Under the pieces are notes generated by a model. It had not been told where the DNA came from, made no database searches, and worked only from the letters and a program-made list of their open reading frames with translations. Positions 15,777 through 24,243 of a stretch of DNA of 55,041 nucleotides are shown here, piece after piece. Location: assembly GCF_020829495.1 (NCBI RefSeq), contig NZ_JAIVFQ010000048.1:1-55041 (forward strand), in the 5' to 3' direction. The translations under genes were made by a program, and so were the position numbers. The stretch is from Nostoc favosum CHAB5714 (GTDB lineage: Bacteria > Cyanobacteriota > Cyanobacteriia > Cyanobacteriales > Nostocaceae). Position 1 is the first letter of the stretch. Each line of letters opens with the position of its first letter.

Positions 15777-16161
15777 GAAGACTGAAATTACCAAAGAGGG
15801 CACATCAGGTATTAGACCAACAAAGCTGAAGCCACTTCAAGGCATCAGCTTTTCGTTTAAATATTATCAAGACGATCGCAGCAAGTTTTCTTGTAGGGAA
15901 AAAGAAGTAATCTACTGGCTGACCTTGCTTGATCGGTTAAAAGCTCTATCTAGCCTAACGGCTCAAGAGTTATTAGTAAATCGTAGCAGTAAGCTCAGAT
16001 GTCATCCCATCAAGTGGGAAGATACCAGCGAGAGGGCATTTGATTTGCCAAATGAAGAACAATTAGTTGATATACCATATCAGTTTTCCATCTCATCAAA
16101 CACCTGTTCTAAACCTTTTAACGATCGCAGTTTGGTCTTAGGCTGCTTGAGGTTATCATAG
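15757..16161 (+). CDS. Probable toxin partner of the Panacea antitoxin, likely C-terminally truncated
   Basis: The frame starts with GTG at 15757, overlaps the antitoxin gene by 20 bp and gives 134 residues. The core reads ISFSFKYYQDD, KEVIYWLTLLDRLKALSS, LRCHPIKWEDTSE and LPNEEQLVDIPYQFSIS. I recall relatives that continue from the PYQF-S-S motif into a conserved HGRVHGFFI and WLDP block; here the last 20 residues look random and the DNA from about 16098 on reads differently. The gene seems to have lost its 3' end by rearrangement. Toxin role is inferred from the operon. Truncation rests on recollection of the family. Confidence 0.65.
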   Translation: MPKKRIKKTEITKEGTSGIRPTKLKPLQGISFSFKYYQDDRSKFSCREKEVIYWLTLLDRLKALSSLTAQELLVNRSSKLRCHPIKWEDTSERAFDLPNEEQLVDIPYQFSISSNTCSKPFNDRSLVLGCLRLS

Positions 16162-16232
16162 ATAGCGGTGTTTCCAGTATCTCATGCGATCGCTAGTTCA
16201 AGCGTCAAAGACATTTAACCGAACATAATGTA

Positions 16233-16269
16233 AAACCGTGTCCTATTTGGGGTGAATAAGACACGGTTT
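16233..16269 (-). terminator. Hairpin terminator downstream of gene 16340-16729
   Basis: AAACCGTGTCCTATT faces AATAAGACACGGTTT with one mismatch in a 15-bp stem and a 7-base loop. On the minus strand the stem is followed by TTTTA, so it fits termination of the minus-strand zinc-ribbon gene. It could also stop plus-strand transcription from 15757-16161. Confidence 0.7.
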
Positions 16270-16339
16270 CATAGAAGTATTTAGTTATAATATATTGCAA
16301 AAATCAAAGTAATATTTGATTTATACCAAAGTAATCCAT

Positions 16340-16729
16340 TTACTGAGAGTTGTTTCCTGGTTTATTTACTTTCTCTGTTGTGGGAACCCCTTGGTGATCA
16401 TCGTAGTTTGTCCTTTGTTGAGTTAAGGCGATCGCACTAAAGAAAATGGCACTTCCTACAGCCAAGGCCACCATAGGACGCTTCAGCAAGACAAAATCTC
16501 TGATAATCCTAGCTAAAGGTCGGCTTTGACGACGTAGCGACGAAGCAACCATTAATTGTCTCCAAGTAAATGGATCGCGGACATAATGACCGCTTTGACA
16601 AACTACTAGCCGTTCCTGGCAATAGGGACAGCAAAACAAGCCCATGCGCGTTTTAATTGGTTTGGGCGTAGCATTTCTTTGGCAAATTGGGCAAGTAACA
16701 TAATGATTATCAAAGGTGTGTATATTCAT
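16340..16729 (-). CDS. Zinc-ribbon membrane protein of unknown function
   Basis: A 129-residue protein. The N-terminus holds a zinc ribbon: CPIC at residues 13-16 and CPYC near 34-37, followed by a further C and H in VVCQSGHYV. A basic region (SLRRQSRPLARIIRDFVLLKR) precedes one membrane segment (MVALAVGSAIFFSAIAL, about 86-102) and a short polar tail. Arrangement suggests a cytoplasmic metal-binding domain anchored in the membrane. I know no named family. The ATG at 16729 follows AGGTAA on the minus strand. Confidence 0.75.
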   Translation of the reverse strand: MNIHTFDNHYVTCPICQRNATPKPIKTRMGLFCCPYCQERLVVCQSGHYVRDPFTWRQLMVASSLRRQSRPLARIIRDFVLLKRPMVALAVGSAIFFSAIALTQQRTNYDDHQGVPTTEKVNKPGNNSQ

Positions 16730-17221
16730 TTACCTCGTCCGCCTAGTCCATTTACTCGCTCTATAACAATAGCTATACTGAATTCCGATCGATACTTAGC
16801 AGACTTCCAAGTATGGTCTGACATCAGCCATAAATCATACATATATTGTATTACTACCAAGGATGGCTCAATGGTCGCAACACGAGTATAGCTAGATTTA
16901 GGCAAGGATGACTCCAAGTTTTTGTTTGCGGGTGCGTCCACCCAGCCCACAAAAACTTTTTGTCTCTAGAAAAAATAGCGTTGGCGCTCACTTGCACCAC
17001 ACTAGCCGTAGCTACGTCCAACCTAGGCATCGCTGACCCTTAAATAATAATTGTCTCCCATTTAACTATTCTCCCCACAAAATTTTGCACAATGACATTT
17101 TTTACTAAATCTTTGTAAATCAAGCAAATAAAGTCTACTTGTCTGGTTGCTAAATAATGGCTCACAATGATAAGTAACAGATAAAAATTTAAATTTTTTC
17201 TTACATTTACCCCGCCTCTCA
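16730..17221. other. Intergenic region upstream of the ClC gene
   Basis: Contains a GGGTGCGTCCACCCAGCCC palindrome near 16931-16949 and a degenerate dispersed repeat of the GCGTTGGCG/CATCGC type near 16980-17034. The remainder is AT-rich. A 74-residue frame on the minus strand (16726-16950) shows no family features. Confidence 0.5.
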
Positions 17222-19126
17222 ATGACTCTCCTGCCTCCCACTCAACTGAGGAAGGTAACGGAACAACCTGCCTTTCCTACACCTTCCGCTCGTTTAGCCC
17301 AACTAATTAATCGTTTTCAACCATCCCCAGAAACCGTTGTCTTGTTTTTAGCCATGCTCATTGGCGGTGGTACGGGTATGGGTATAGTCACTTTTCACTA
17401 TTTAATCCAGTTGATTCACCAGTTGATGCTGGAAAATTTAATGGGTCAAATTGGCGTCTGGGGTGCTTGGACTTTAGCCTGCGTTCCCACCCTTGGCGGA
17501 TTAATCGTTGGCTTGATGCGCTGGCGCACTCAAGATTTTGGCCCTGGACTTTCATCTCTTATCGCCGCTTCTCAGGGAACAGAGATTAGGCAACCACTAC
17601 GACCAGTTACGAAAATGCTGGCTGCATCTGTTTCTTTGGGGAGCGGTGCTTCTTTGGGCCCAGAGGGGCCGAGTGTAGAAATTGGCGCAAATTTTGGGAT
17701 GTTGTTCTCTGTGATTCTGAATGTATCTCAAGAACGACAACGTTTGCTTTTAGGTGCTGGCGCGGCGGCTGGACTTGCGGCTGGATTTAATGCTCCCATC
17801 GCTGGAGTATTTTTTGCCCTAGAAGTGGTGATGGGTGCAACATCTTTTGCTACTTCTGCTGTGAGTGTGGTGCTGTTAGCGGCAGTGGTAGCAGCATTAA
17901 TTGCCCAAATTGGTTTGGGGGCACAACCTGCTTTTGATTTACCTGTTTACCAAGTTCGCAGTCCCTTAGAATTACCCCTTTACCTTGGCTTGGGTTTAGG
18001 GGCCAGCCTAGTTTCTGTCACTTATACAGAATCAATTCGGGGAGCAAAAGCTTGCTTTGCTGGGAAAGTTCCAGGTTTTACCTTTTTGGGACGAATTCCT
18101 GAGCCGATTCATCCAATTATTGGCGGTGTGATGATTGGCGCAGTTGCTTTGCACTTCCCGCAAATTCTGGGCGTCGGTTATGAAACTGTAGAAGCAATGC
18201 TTCAGGATGTGGAGTTTCCACTCTACCTGTTGGTGGTGCTGTTGGTAGTAAAGTTATTGATGACTGCAATTAGTACGGGTAGTGGTTTCATCGGCGGTTT
18301 GTTTGCACCAGCAATGTTTTTAGGTGCTTCTTTTGGATCAGCTTACGCCAAAATTTTGGCTGTAGCATTTCCGGCTATTTCCGATCAGATGGCGGCTCCC
18401 CCAGCTTACGCAATGGTAGGAATGGCAGCAGTACTGGCTGGTAGTGTTAGAGCGCCGTTAACGTCTATTTTAATGCTGTTTGAATTAACCCGCGACTATC
18501 GCATTGTTTTACCGTTGATGGCAGCTGTGGGTTTGAGTGTTTGGCTAGTGGAAAGAATTAAACCAACTTTTAACTCTAACTCTAACTTACAACAAATTGG
18601 TCTTTCTGAATTGAAAGATGAACAAGCGGAAATTGTGCAGCAAATTTTGGTAGAAGATGCCATGTATCCCTGCCCAAAAAAGTTACCTGCAACTCTTGGA
18701 GTGTTAGATGCAGCTGTGGAAATGATCCGCGATCGCATCCGCAGTGCTTTAGTAATTGATGAAGCAGAGCAATTAATTGGTATACTTTCTCTGGAAGATA
18801 TTAACCGTGCCCTTGCTCTTTGGCAAACTTACTCAAATTCGGCAACTGAAATTCCAGATAATTTATCCAATCAAACTCTCATAGACATTTGTACTACTGA
18901 AATCCTTTATGCATGGCAAGATGAACTATTATCTGAGGCTTTAGACCGCATGAGTCTTCGAGGTTTGCATCAATTACCAGTGGTAGCACGAGACAAACCC
19001 GATCGCATTTTGGGTTTACTAGAAAGAGAGCAAATTGCGTTAACCTGCAATTTAGCAGTTACGCGCAAAGCACTTCGCCACTATTTACCACTCTTACCGA
19101 CCACAGATATAGTCATTAGTCATTAG
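17222..19126 (+). CDS. ClC-type chloride channel/antiporter with CBS domains
   Basis: A 634-residue member of the ClC family. The N-terminal two thirds form the membrane domain with the selectivity-filter signatures: GSGASLGPEGPSVEIG (about 139-154), where the glutamate of G-P-E-G-P is the gating/proton glutamate, and GFNAPIAGVFFALE (about 188-201). GSGFIGGLFAPAMFLGASFG lies in the second half. The cytoplasmic C-terminus carries a pair of CBS domains (VEDAMYPCPKKLPA and ICTTEILYAW onward) that usually bind adenine nucleotides. Whether it is a channel or an H+/Cl- exchanger is not settled by sequence. The start ATG follows directly after a CCCCGCCTCTCA stretch without an obvious ribosome binding site. 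Confidence 0.95.
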   Translation: MTLLPPTQLRKVTEQPAFPTPSARLAQLINRFQPSPETVVLFLAMLIGGGTGMGIVTFHYLIQLIHQLMLENLMGQIGVWGAWTLACVPTLGGLIVGLMRWRTQDFGPGLSSLIAASQGTEIRQPLRPVTKMLAASVSLGSGASLGPEGPSVEIGANFGMLFSVILNVSQERQRLLLGAGAAAGLAAGFNAPIAGVFFALEVVMGATSFATSAVSVVLLAAVVAALIAQIGLGAQPAFDLPVYQVRSPLELPLYLGLGLGASLVSVTYTESIRGAKACFAGKVPGFTFLGRIPEPIHPIIGGVMIGAVALHFPQILGVGYETVEAMLQDVEFPLYLLVVLLVVKLLMTAISTGSGFIGGLFAPAMFLGASFGSAYAKILAVAFPAISDQMAAPPAYAMVGMAAVLAGSVRAPLTSILMLFELTRDYRIVLPLMAAVGLSVWLVERIKPTFNSNSNLQQIGLSELKDEQAEIVQQILVEDAMYPCPKKLPATLGVLDAAVEMIRDRIRSALVIDEAEQLIGILSLEDINRALALWQTYSNSATEIPDNLSNQTLIDICTTEILYAWQDELLSEALDRMSLRGLHQLPVVARDKPDRILGLLEREQIALTCNLAVTRKALRHYLPLLPTTDIVISH

Positions 19127-19157
19127 TCATTGGTCATTGGTCATTGGTCATTGGTTT
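19106..19157. repeat. Heptanucleotide tandem repeat (TCATTAG/TCATTGG type)
   Basis: About seven copies of a 7-mer that changes from TCATTAG to TCATTGG begin at the stop codon of the ClC gene; the C-terminal residues VISH already fall in the tract. An inverted relative (TGACTAATGACC) follows at about 19178-19190, so the RNA could fold into a hairpin. Confidence 0.85.
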
Positions 19158-19195
19158 TCACAAAGGACAAATGACAATTGACTAATGACCATTTA

Positions 19196-19612
19196 TTAAG
19201 CTGTAGCGTCTATGACTTCATCATCTTCCCGATCTTCTGGGTCTACCTGTTTCAGACGAATGTGCTTTTTGCCTAAAGTGATCAGAAACTCATCTCCTGG
19301 TTTCAGATTCATCTGTTTTGTATAAGCTGAACCTATAAGTAAGTTACCATTCGATTGCACACTAATTCTATAGCTAGCACTACGTCCACCACGCCCATTA
19401 GCACTGGGTGTACTGTCCAACTGAATGCCTTCGGCATCAATTAGGGCATTTAAGAACTTCATCATATTGACGCGCTCTATACCATTTTTGGTAACGGTAT
19501 AGTAGCCGCACTTTTTGGCTTTGTCTTCTTTGCTCTCGCTCTCTAGTTCTTTGACTTTTTTGAGCAGTTCTTCACCAAGCAGGGGTTCAATTTTTTTCTG
19601 TTTAGGCATCAA
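19196..19612 (-). CDS. cyAbrB family transcriptional regulator
   Basis: A 138-residue cyanobacterial AbrB-like DNA-binding protein. The conserved N-terminal part (EPLLGEELLKKVKELE, KCGYYTVTKNGIERVNMMKFLNALIDAEGI) is followed by a GRGGRSASYRISVQSNGNLL segment and the AbrB-type domain (IGSAYTKQMNLKPGDEFLITLGKKHIRLKQV). Such proteins (CalA/CalB in Anabaena) control genes of carbon and nitrogen metabolism, hydrogenase and heterocyst development. I cannot be sure which of the two paralogues this is, so no symbol is given. Transcribed alone, convergent to the ClC gene. Confidence 0.93.
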   Translation of the reverse strand: MMPKQKKIEPLLGEELLKKVKELESESKEDKAKKCGYYTVTKNGIERVNMMKFLNALIDAEGIQLDSTPSANGRGGRSASYRISVQSNGNLLIGSAYTKQMNLKPGDEFLITLGKKHIRLKQVDPEDREDDEVIDATA

Positions 19613-19997
19613 CTTAGGTCGAAAATGAATGTTTGAAGTGTTGGAATCGATTTTATTTTAGCTGACGTTGAGCTAACAGGAACATAATCCTTTAGTTTTT
19701 ATCTCAACCTAGCCAAGTATATTACACTCAGATGCACAATTGTTATCCGATTACCAATATTGCCAAGACAATCTATTTTAGAGAATGCTGGCAATGCTGA
19801 TAACTATATATATAGATATAGTTAGTGAATCACTGCTAGACTATATACAAGTTTGAAGTTTTCTAAACTAATGCTCAAAAATTTGTCTAGTTGCTGAGGA
19901 TGATAACTGAGTCACGCAATGATAAGCAAAACTGATCCTTAGTCATTGGCATTTCCAAATGACAAGTAACTAAGGACAAATAACAAAGCTTGCCAAA
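19613..19997. other. Divergent AT-rich region between the cyAbrB and Rrf2 genes
   Basis: The region separates two divergently transcribed regulator genes and should hold both promoters. An alternating TATATATATAGATATAG run lies near 19806-19822. A heptamer-like tract (CCAAATGACAAGTAACTAAGGACAAATAACAAAG) lies just before the plus-strand start. I cannot mark promoter boxes reliably. Confidence 0.5.
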
Positions 19998-20438
19998 ATG
20001 AAACTAACTACCAGAGGACACTATAGTGTAAAGGCGTTGCTAGATTTGAGTTTACAGCCAAAATATGGGCCTGTATCTGCCAGAGCGATCGCTAAACGCC
20101 AAGATATCCCAGCTCCTTACCTCGAAAAACTACTAATAGAAATGCGTCGTGCGTCAATAGTTAAATCAATTCGTGGTAGCATCGGCGGATATCAATTGGC
20201 AAGAGAGCCTGCACAAATATCTATAGGACAAATTTTAGAAGCTGTTGGCGAGACTAGCCATTTACCCCATCACACCCCAGCACCTACACAAGCTGAAGAT
20301 TGGGTAACATTTAGCCTATGGCAGAGACTCAACCAAAAGCTCAAAGAAGCTTTGTACAGTATTACTTTGGCAGACCTTTATTATGATGCTCGTAGCTGGC
20401 AAGCTGCCCTTGGAGAAGAAGCTAGTTTTGTGGTTTAG
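19998..20438 (+). CDS. Rrf2 family transcriptional regulator lacking cluster cysteines
   Basis: A 146-residue protein with the N-terminal winged helix-turn-helix of Rrf2/IscR proteins: MKLTTRGHYSVKALLDLS, then ISGR-like AIAKRQDIPAPYLEKLLIEMRRA, IVKSIRGSIGGYQLAR and ISIGQILEAVGE. Iron-sulfur members bind a cluster through three cysteines near residues 90-110; this protein has no cysteine at all. It therefore probably senses something other than an Fe-S cluster, or works constitutively. It is followed after 69 bp by the cobalamin gene cbiB/cobD, separated by a GGAGCCGGAGACGCTCCGCC hairpin. Confidence 0.92.
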   Translation: MKLTTRGHYSVKALLDLSLQPKYGPVSARAIAKRQDIPAPYLEKLLIEMRRASIVKSIRGSIGGYQLAREPAQISIGQILEAVGETSHLPHHTPAPTQAEDWVTFSLWQRLNQKLKEALYSITLADLYYDARSWQAALGEEASFVV

Positions 20439-20442
20439 TCAA

Positions 20443-20474
20443 AAGCGGAGCCGGAGACGCTCCGCCTCCGGTCA
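20443..20474. repeat. Short GC-rich palindrome between the Rrf2 and cbiB genes
   Basis: CCGGAG and CTCCGG arms around ACGCTCCGC form a small hairpin. It could weaken read-through between the two genes or be another dispersed repeat; there is no T-run after it. Confidence 0.5.
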
Positions 20475-20507
20475 ATAGTCCAAATATTGACCTTTGACTC
20501 GTAACTT

Positions 20508-21479
20508 ATGACCAATAGCATCTATATCTTAATTATTGCTGCACTTTTAGATTACTTAATTGGCGATCCTTGGAATTGGCCTCATCCAGTGCAAGTTATG
20601 GGGTGGGTAATTTCTCGCCTGACCAAATTTTCTCTCCAATTGTGTCAAAATTCTCTAACGCAACGCCTAGCTGGAATTTTACTAGGTATTATCCTGATAA
20701 TTGGTAGTGGACTTGTTGGCTTTTTGATTATTCAAAGTGCCAAATTGCTTCATCCCTTGTTGGGAATTGCAATAGATAGCATTCTTTTGGCTAGTTGTTT
20801 TGCTGGCAGAAGTTTACGAGCCGCAGCATTAGCTGTTTTAGAACCTTTAACAGCAGGAGATTTGGAGAAAGCTCGGAAGATTTTAAGTAATTACGTTGGT
20901 CGAGATACCCAAAACCTCTCACAAGCAGAAATTTCCCGAGCCGTTTTAGAAACGGTTGCAGAAAATGCCACTGATGGGGTGATGGCTCCGCTTTTTTATG
21001 CAATTGTTGGTGTCTTTGTGCCAGTTGTGGGGCCAACTCCTTTGGCTTTAGCATATAAAGCCAGCAGTACCCTTGATTCAATGGTGGGCTATCGAGAAGC
21101 ACCCTATACTTATTTGGGATGGTTCTGTGCGCGGTTGGAAGATTGTTTGACTTGGCTACCTTGTCGGTTAACAGTCGTGACTTTGGCGCTGTTATCGGGT
21201 AAACCGATGCATGTTTGGCGAATTTGTCGTCGGGATGCAATAAACGATCCTAGTCCTAATTCTGGCTGGAGTGAGTGCGCCTATGCTGCTTTTTTGGGTG
21301 TACAAATGGGGGGTACAAATTGGTATCGCGGGGTAGCTAAGTACAAACCACTGCTAGGAGACGCTATTTATCCCATTAGTGCAACTTCTATTCAGAATGC
21401 TTTGCAGTTGACCCGATATTGTTTTTTGGTATGGTTAGGGATAGCGATCGCAATATTCTTAATATTTCCAAATAGGTAA
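20508..21479 (+). CDS. cobD: Adenosylcobinamide-phosphate synthase (CbiB/CobD)
   Basis: This integral membrane enzyme joins an aminopropanol arm to adenosylcobyric acid in cobalamin biosynthesis. The 323-residue protein begins with the family signature ALLDYLIGDPWNWPHPVQVMGW and continues with several membrane segments. Conserved blocks are LSNYVGRDTQNLS, VAENATDGVMAPLFYAIVG, YKASSTLDSMVGY, YLGWFCARLEDCLTWLPCR and SPNSGWSECAYAAFLGVQMGG. Length and order are normal for CbiB (called CobD in aerobic bacteria). No cobalamin riboswitch was recognised in the 69 bp in front of it. Confidence 0.95.
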   Translation: MTNSIYILIIAALLDYLIGDPWNWPHPVQVMGWVISRLTKFSLQLCQNSLTQRLAGILLGIILIIGSGLVGFLIIQSAKLLHPLLGIAIDSILLASCFAGRSLRAAALAVLEPLTAGDLEKARKILSNYVGRDTQNLSQAEISRAVLETVAENATDGVMAPLFYAIVGVFVPVVGPTPLALAYKASSTLDSMVGYREAPYTYLGWFCARLEDCLTWLPCRLTVVTLALLSGKPMHVWRICRRDAINDPSPNSGWSECAYAAFLGVQMGGTNWYRGVAKYKPLLGDAIYPISATSIQNALQLTRYCFLVWLGIAIAIFLIFPNR

Positions 21480-21498
21480 TGATAAATATAAAGTTAGG

Positions 21499-21578
21499 AG
21501 ACGCGATTAATCGCGTCTGTACAGGAGTTAAGAATAAAAACTCCTAACTCCTAACTCATCACTCCTAACTTATCACTC
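21499..21578. repeat. Perfect 20-bp palindrome followed by heptamer repeats
   Basis: AGACGCGATTAATCGCGTCT at 21499-21518 is a perfect palindrome, differing by one central base pair from 9741-9760. It is followed by GTACAGG and, from about 21539, several CTCCTAA heptamers that run almost to the pyrR start. Confidence 0.85.
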
Positions 21579-21581
21579 ACT

Positions 21582-22118
21582 ATGTCTGCCAAAATAGTTG
21601 AAATTCTCTCATCCGAAGAAATTCGTCGTACCTTAACTCGCCTTGCCTCTCAAATTGTGGAAAGGACGCGTGATTTGTCTCAACTGGTGCTTCTTGGTAT
21701 TTATACCAGAGGTGCGTTATTAGCCGAATTGTTGGCGCGTCAGATTGAGACCCTGGAAGGTGTAGCCGTGTCAGTCGGCGCTTTGGACATTACATTTTAT
21801 CGAGATGACCTTGACAAAATTGGATTGCGGACTCCAGCGAAAAGCGAAATTCCTTTTGACCTTACGGGGAAAACGGTTGTACTGGTGGATGATGTGATTT
21901 TCAAAGGACGGACGATTCGTGCTGCTTTGAACGCAGTCAACGACTACGGTAGACCAGAGGTGATTCGTTTAGCTGTATTGGTAGATAGAGGCCATCGAGA
22001 ATTACCAATCCACCCAGATTTTATTGGCAAAAAGTTACCTACTGCTAAAGAAGAAATTGTCAAAGTTTACTTACAAAATTGCGATGGACGAGATGCAGTA
22101 GAGTTGATTGCAGATTAA
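21582..22118 (+). CDS. pyrR: Bifunctional pyrimidine operon regulator / uracil phosphoribosyltransferase
   Basis: A 178-residue phosphoribosyltransferase of the PyrR family. The PRPP-binding loop VVLVDDVIFKGRTIRAAL (about 104-121) is characteristic; the N-terminal SSEEIRRTLTRLASQIVER and LVLLGIYTRGALLAELLA and the segment GALDITFYRDDL are all typical of PyrR. In Bacillus it attenuates pyr operon transcription by binding RNA; in cyanobacteria the gene is isolated from pyr genes, as it is here, so enzymatic salvage of uracil may be its main role. Length is normal. Confidence 0.94.
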   Translation: MSAKIVEILSSEEIRRTLTRLASQIVERTRDLSQLVLLGIYTRGALLAELLARQIETLEGVAVSVGALDITFYRDDLDKIGLRTPAKSEIPFDLTGKTVVLVDDVIFKGRTIRAALNAVNDYGRPEVIRLAVLVDRGHRELPIHPDFIGKKLPTAKEEIVKVYLQNCDGRDAVELIAD

Positions 22119-22754
22119 TCATTTGTCATTTGTCATTTGGAGGCAGAACTATAAAGCTTTTGGTTTGGGTTCCGGGTTCTGAATACGATTTTCAGACATT
22201 TACATTCCTCAAGCACAACGCACCCTCTCCAACCAACTGCACAAAGTTTTTTCTTTCTTTGTATGAAACCACCCTGGCTTCCCTTATAGGGAAGGGGAGT
22301 AAGATTCCAAGCCCTCTTTGCTTGCCTAACAGCAGGCTGACACCAACAGAGAGAGGAATGGAAGTAAGGTCGCGCGTGTATTCGATAATAGTAGCGCGTC
22401 TGCTATGCACGAAAATTAGTGAGAGAGTTGACCTGGGGAACATCTGAGAGTGAAGATAAAAAGGTTATATCTCGTGCCACAGTACTAAGCACATCTGATG
22501 TCGGCTTATTTCCTTTCATTTCCCTACTTTTGGGGTAAACACAGAGGGTAAGAGCGATAGGTATTAACGCGGCAAAAAACTTAAAAAAGTATGCACGGAT
22601 TGCTAAAACGTGCCTGGACGCAGAGGGTTAAATGCACCGTTGCACCCCGATGAAGCGTCAAGAAATAGCTGATTAAATCAAATTTAAAGCGATTTAATCA
22701 TATATTTTGTAGCAGATACTTGTGGAAAAGAAAATGCTAGGTGTAAATGTTGTT
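22119..22754. other. Repeat-rich spacer upstream of ftrV
   Basis: A degenerate copy of the 'CTTCCCT...GGAATGGAAGT' dispersed element lies at about 22270-22365, interrupted near 22320-22345 by CTTGCCTAACAGCAGGCTGA, a small palindrome. The rest is AT-rich. Frames of 83 and 122 residues here are built from the repeat and are not credible genes. The ftrV promoter should lie in the last 100 bp. Confidence 0.6.
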
Positions 22755-22976
22755 ATGAAAGTTGGCGATCGCGTCCGCGTTAAAGATTCGGTAGTAGTGT
22801 ATCATCATCCTGAACATCGGAATCAGCCTTTTGACATCAAAGGCACTGAAGGCGATGTAGTAGGTATTGCCACCCAATGGCGAGACAGACCCGTAAGCGC
22901 TAATTTGCCGATTTTAGTCCAGTTTAGTAAAAAGTTTAAAGCCCACTTACGTGAAAGTGAGTTAGAAGTCATCTAA
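22755..22976 (+). CDS. ftrV: Ferredoxin-thioredoxin reductase, variable chain
   Basis: This small SH3-like barrel subunit pairs with the catalytic iron-sulfur chain and links photosynthetic electron flow to thioredoxin. The 73 residues starting MKVGDRVRVKDSV contain the family blocks VYHHPEHRNQPFDIKGTEG, NLPILVQFSKKFKAHLRE and the end SELEVI. The frame stays open upstream: ATG at 22734 (behind GGAAAAG) and GTG at 22722 are alternative starts giving 80 or 84 residues. I prefer 22755 because the family alignment begins there. The catalytic chain gene is not in the window. Confidence 0.93.
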   Translation: MKVGDRVRVKDSVVVYHHPEHRNQPFDIKGTEGDVVGIATQWRDRPVSANLPILVQFSKKFKAHLRESELEVI

Positions 22977-22981
22977 ATCAC

Positions 22982-23203
22982 TTATCGGCGGCGAAACCAC
23001 TGAAAAATATTCAGTTCGCCGCGCATTCTTTTAAGCTCTTGGCGGTTCTGTTCTGCTGTAGTATAATACCATTCACAATAACGCTGAAACTCTGACCGTG
23101 AACGAACTTCGTGGTAAAACTGATGGGTTGTTTGGTAAGCGGCAAATGCTTCCTCAACTTGGGGTTGAGGGGATGGCATAATATAAGGTAAATTTTTAGA
23201 CAT
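22982..23203 (-). CDS. Small conserved-looking hypothetical protein
   Basis: A 73-residue, basic, tyrosine-rich protein: VEEAFAAYQTTHQFYHEV, RSEFQRYCEWYYTTAEQNRQEL, ending NIFQWFRRR. It is convergent with ftrV with only 5 bp between the stops. It has no membrane segment. I do not know its function; size, codon use and compact position argue that it is real. Confidence 0.65.
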   Translation of the reverse strand: MSKNLPYIMPSPQPQVEEAFAAYQTTHQFYHEVRSRSEFQRYCEWYYTTAEQNRQELKRMRGELNIFQWFRRR

Positions 23204-23207
23204 AAAG

Positions 23208-23368
23208 TTAATAAAGTTAGGAGTTAGGAGTTAGGAGTTAGGAGTTGGGAGTTGGGAGTTGGGAGTTGGGAGTTGGGAGTTAGAAGTTAGAAGTTTAGGC
23301 AATTACTACATTTCATAATTAACAACTCATAACTCATAATTAACAACTCCTAACTCATAACTCCTAAC
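23208..23368. repeat. Long heptanucleotide repeat tract (GTTAGGA/GTTGGGA, then inverted copies)
   Basis: About ten copies of GTTAGGA shifting to GTTGGGA at 23217-23290 are followed, after a short spacer, by the complementary TAACTCC-type copies at 23318-23368. The two arms are inverted and could pair into a long hairpin in RNA between the convergent/adjacent minus-strand genes. Confidence 0.9.
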
Positions 23369-23372
23369 TTTA

Positions 23373-24164
23373 TTAGAGCCAACCGCGTAAACGATAAACT
23401 AAAGAACCAATGTACTCTTTTAAAGCGCTGGTAAATTGGTGCAAGTTGTCTGTATCAGGTAATAAATTCAGTATAGCGGCTTTGGGAGTGTTGCCGAGTT
23501 CTTGCAGTTCACCCTCACTAACAATAAAGTCAGTGGGTGCAGGAATGGCATTAATTCCTTGACGTTGGAAAATCTTAAGCGATCGCGGCATGTGCATAGC
23601 AGAAGTAACTAATAATACCTGATTAATGCCACGAGACTCCAAAATTTTGCGGACATTTACAGCATTTTGATAAGTATTTAGAGATTCAGGTTCTTGGATA
23701 ATTGCCTCATATGGAATACCAATAGATGTCAATATCGTTGCCATATCTGCCGACTCTGAGGAACCACTACCACGCCAATCGATACGCCCCCCGCTAAGAA
23801 TGATTATGGGCGCTCTTTTTTGGCGATACAGTTGTGCGGCATAAATTACGCGTTCGCCTGATTCACTCAAATCGACGGTAGGTCTGGGGGGAAAAGCTGA
23901 TTTGGTTGCGCCACCCAAAACCACAATCGCTTCTGCAACTGGTATTTGGGCGGGTGGAAGATTTTGCCATTCTAGCGATCGCACTAATGATTTAGCGATC
24001 CAAGCATTACTACAAAATAGCAATAAAGTCAAAGCAAAGGCAATTGCGATCGCCGCAGTGCGCGGTCGTTTCCATAATGTTACTAATGCTACTACCAAAC
24101 TCACGCAGGCTAATCCTAGTGGATAAAAAAATAGTGGCAGTAATTTGGAGAGATATAAAAACAT
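23373..24164 (-). CDS. YdcF/SanA/ElyC-like DUF218 membrane protein
   Basis: A 263-residue protein with two N-terminal membrane segments (FFYPLGLACVSLVVALVTLW and AIAIAFALTLLLFCSNAW) and a soluble DUF218 domain. The domain shows AIVVLGGATKSAF, ERVIYAAQLYRQKRAPIIILSGG, EPESLNTYQNAVNVRKIL, QVLLVTSAMHMPRSLKIFQRQG and the closing PTDF. E. coli relatives ElyC and SanA affect envelope integrity. A cell-envelope role is likely but the reaction is unknown. Start ATG at 24164. Confidence 0.9.
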   Translation of the reverse strand: MFLYLSKLLPLFFYPLGLACVSLVVALVTLWKRPRTAAIAIAFALTLLLFCSNAWIAKSLVRSLEWQNLPPAQIPVAEAIVVLGGATKSAFPPRPTVDLSESGERVIYAAQLYRQKRAPIIILSGGRIDWRGSGSSESADMATILTSIGIPYEAIIQEPESLNTYQNAVNVRKILESRGINQVLLVTSAMHMPRSLKIFQRQGINAIPAPTDFIVSEGELQELGNTPKAAILNLLPDTDNLHQFTSALKEYIGSLVYRLRGWL

Positions 24165-24243
24165 ATTGGGGAATGGGGAACAGAGATTAAGGATTAAGAT
24201 TAAAATAATTCTTTTCCAGCCCCCAGCCTCTTAATTTTTCTGG

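Noticed and set aside
16726..16950. 74-residue minus-strand frame
   Set aside because: No recognisable motif, covers the promoter side of gene 16340-16729 and a palindrome.
20439..20507. Cobalamin riboswitch before cbiB/cobD
   Set aside because: Only 69 bp are available and the only structure is a short palindrome; the B12-box was not seen.
22079..22447. Frames of 83 and 122 residues behind pyrR
   Set aside because: Made from a degenerate dispersed repeat and heptamers.
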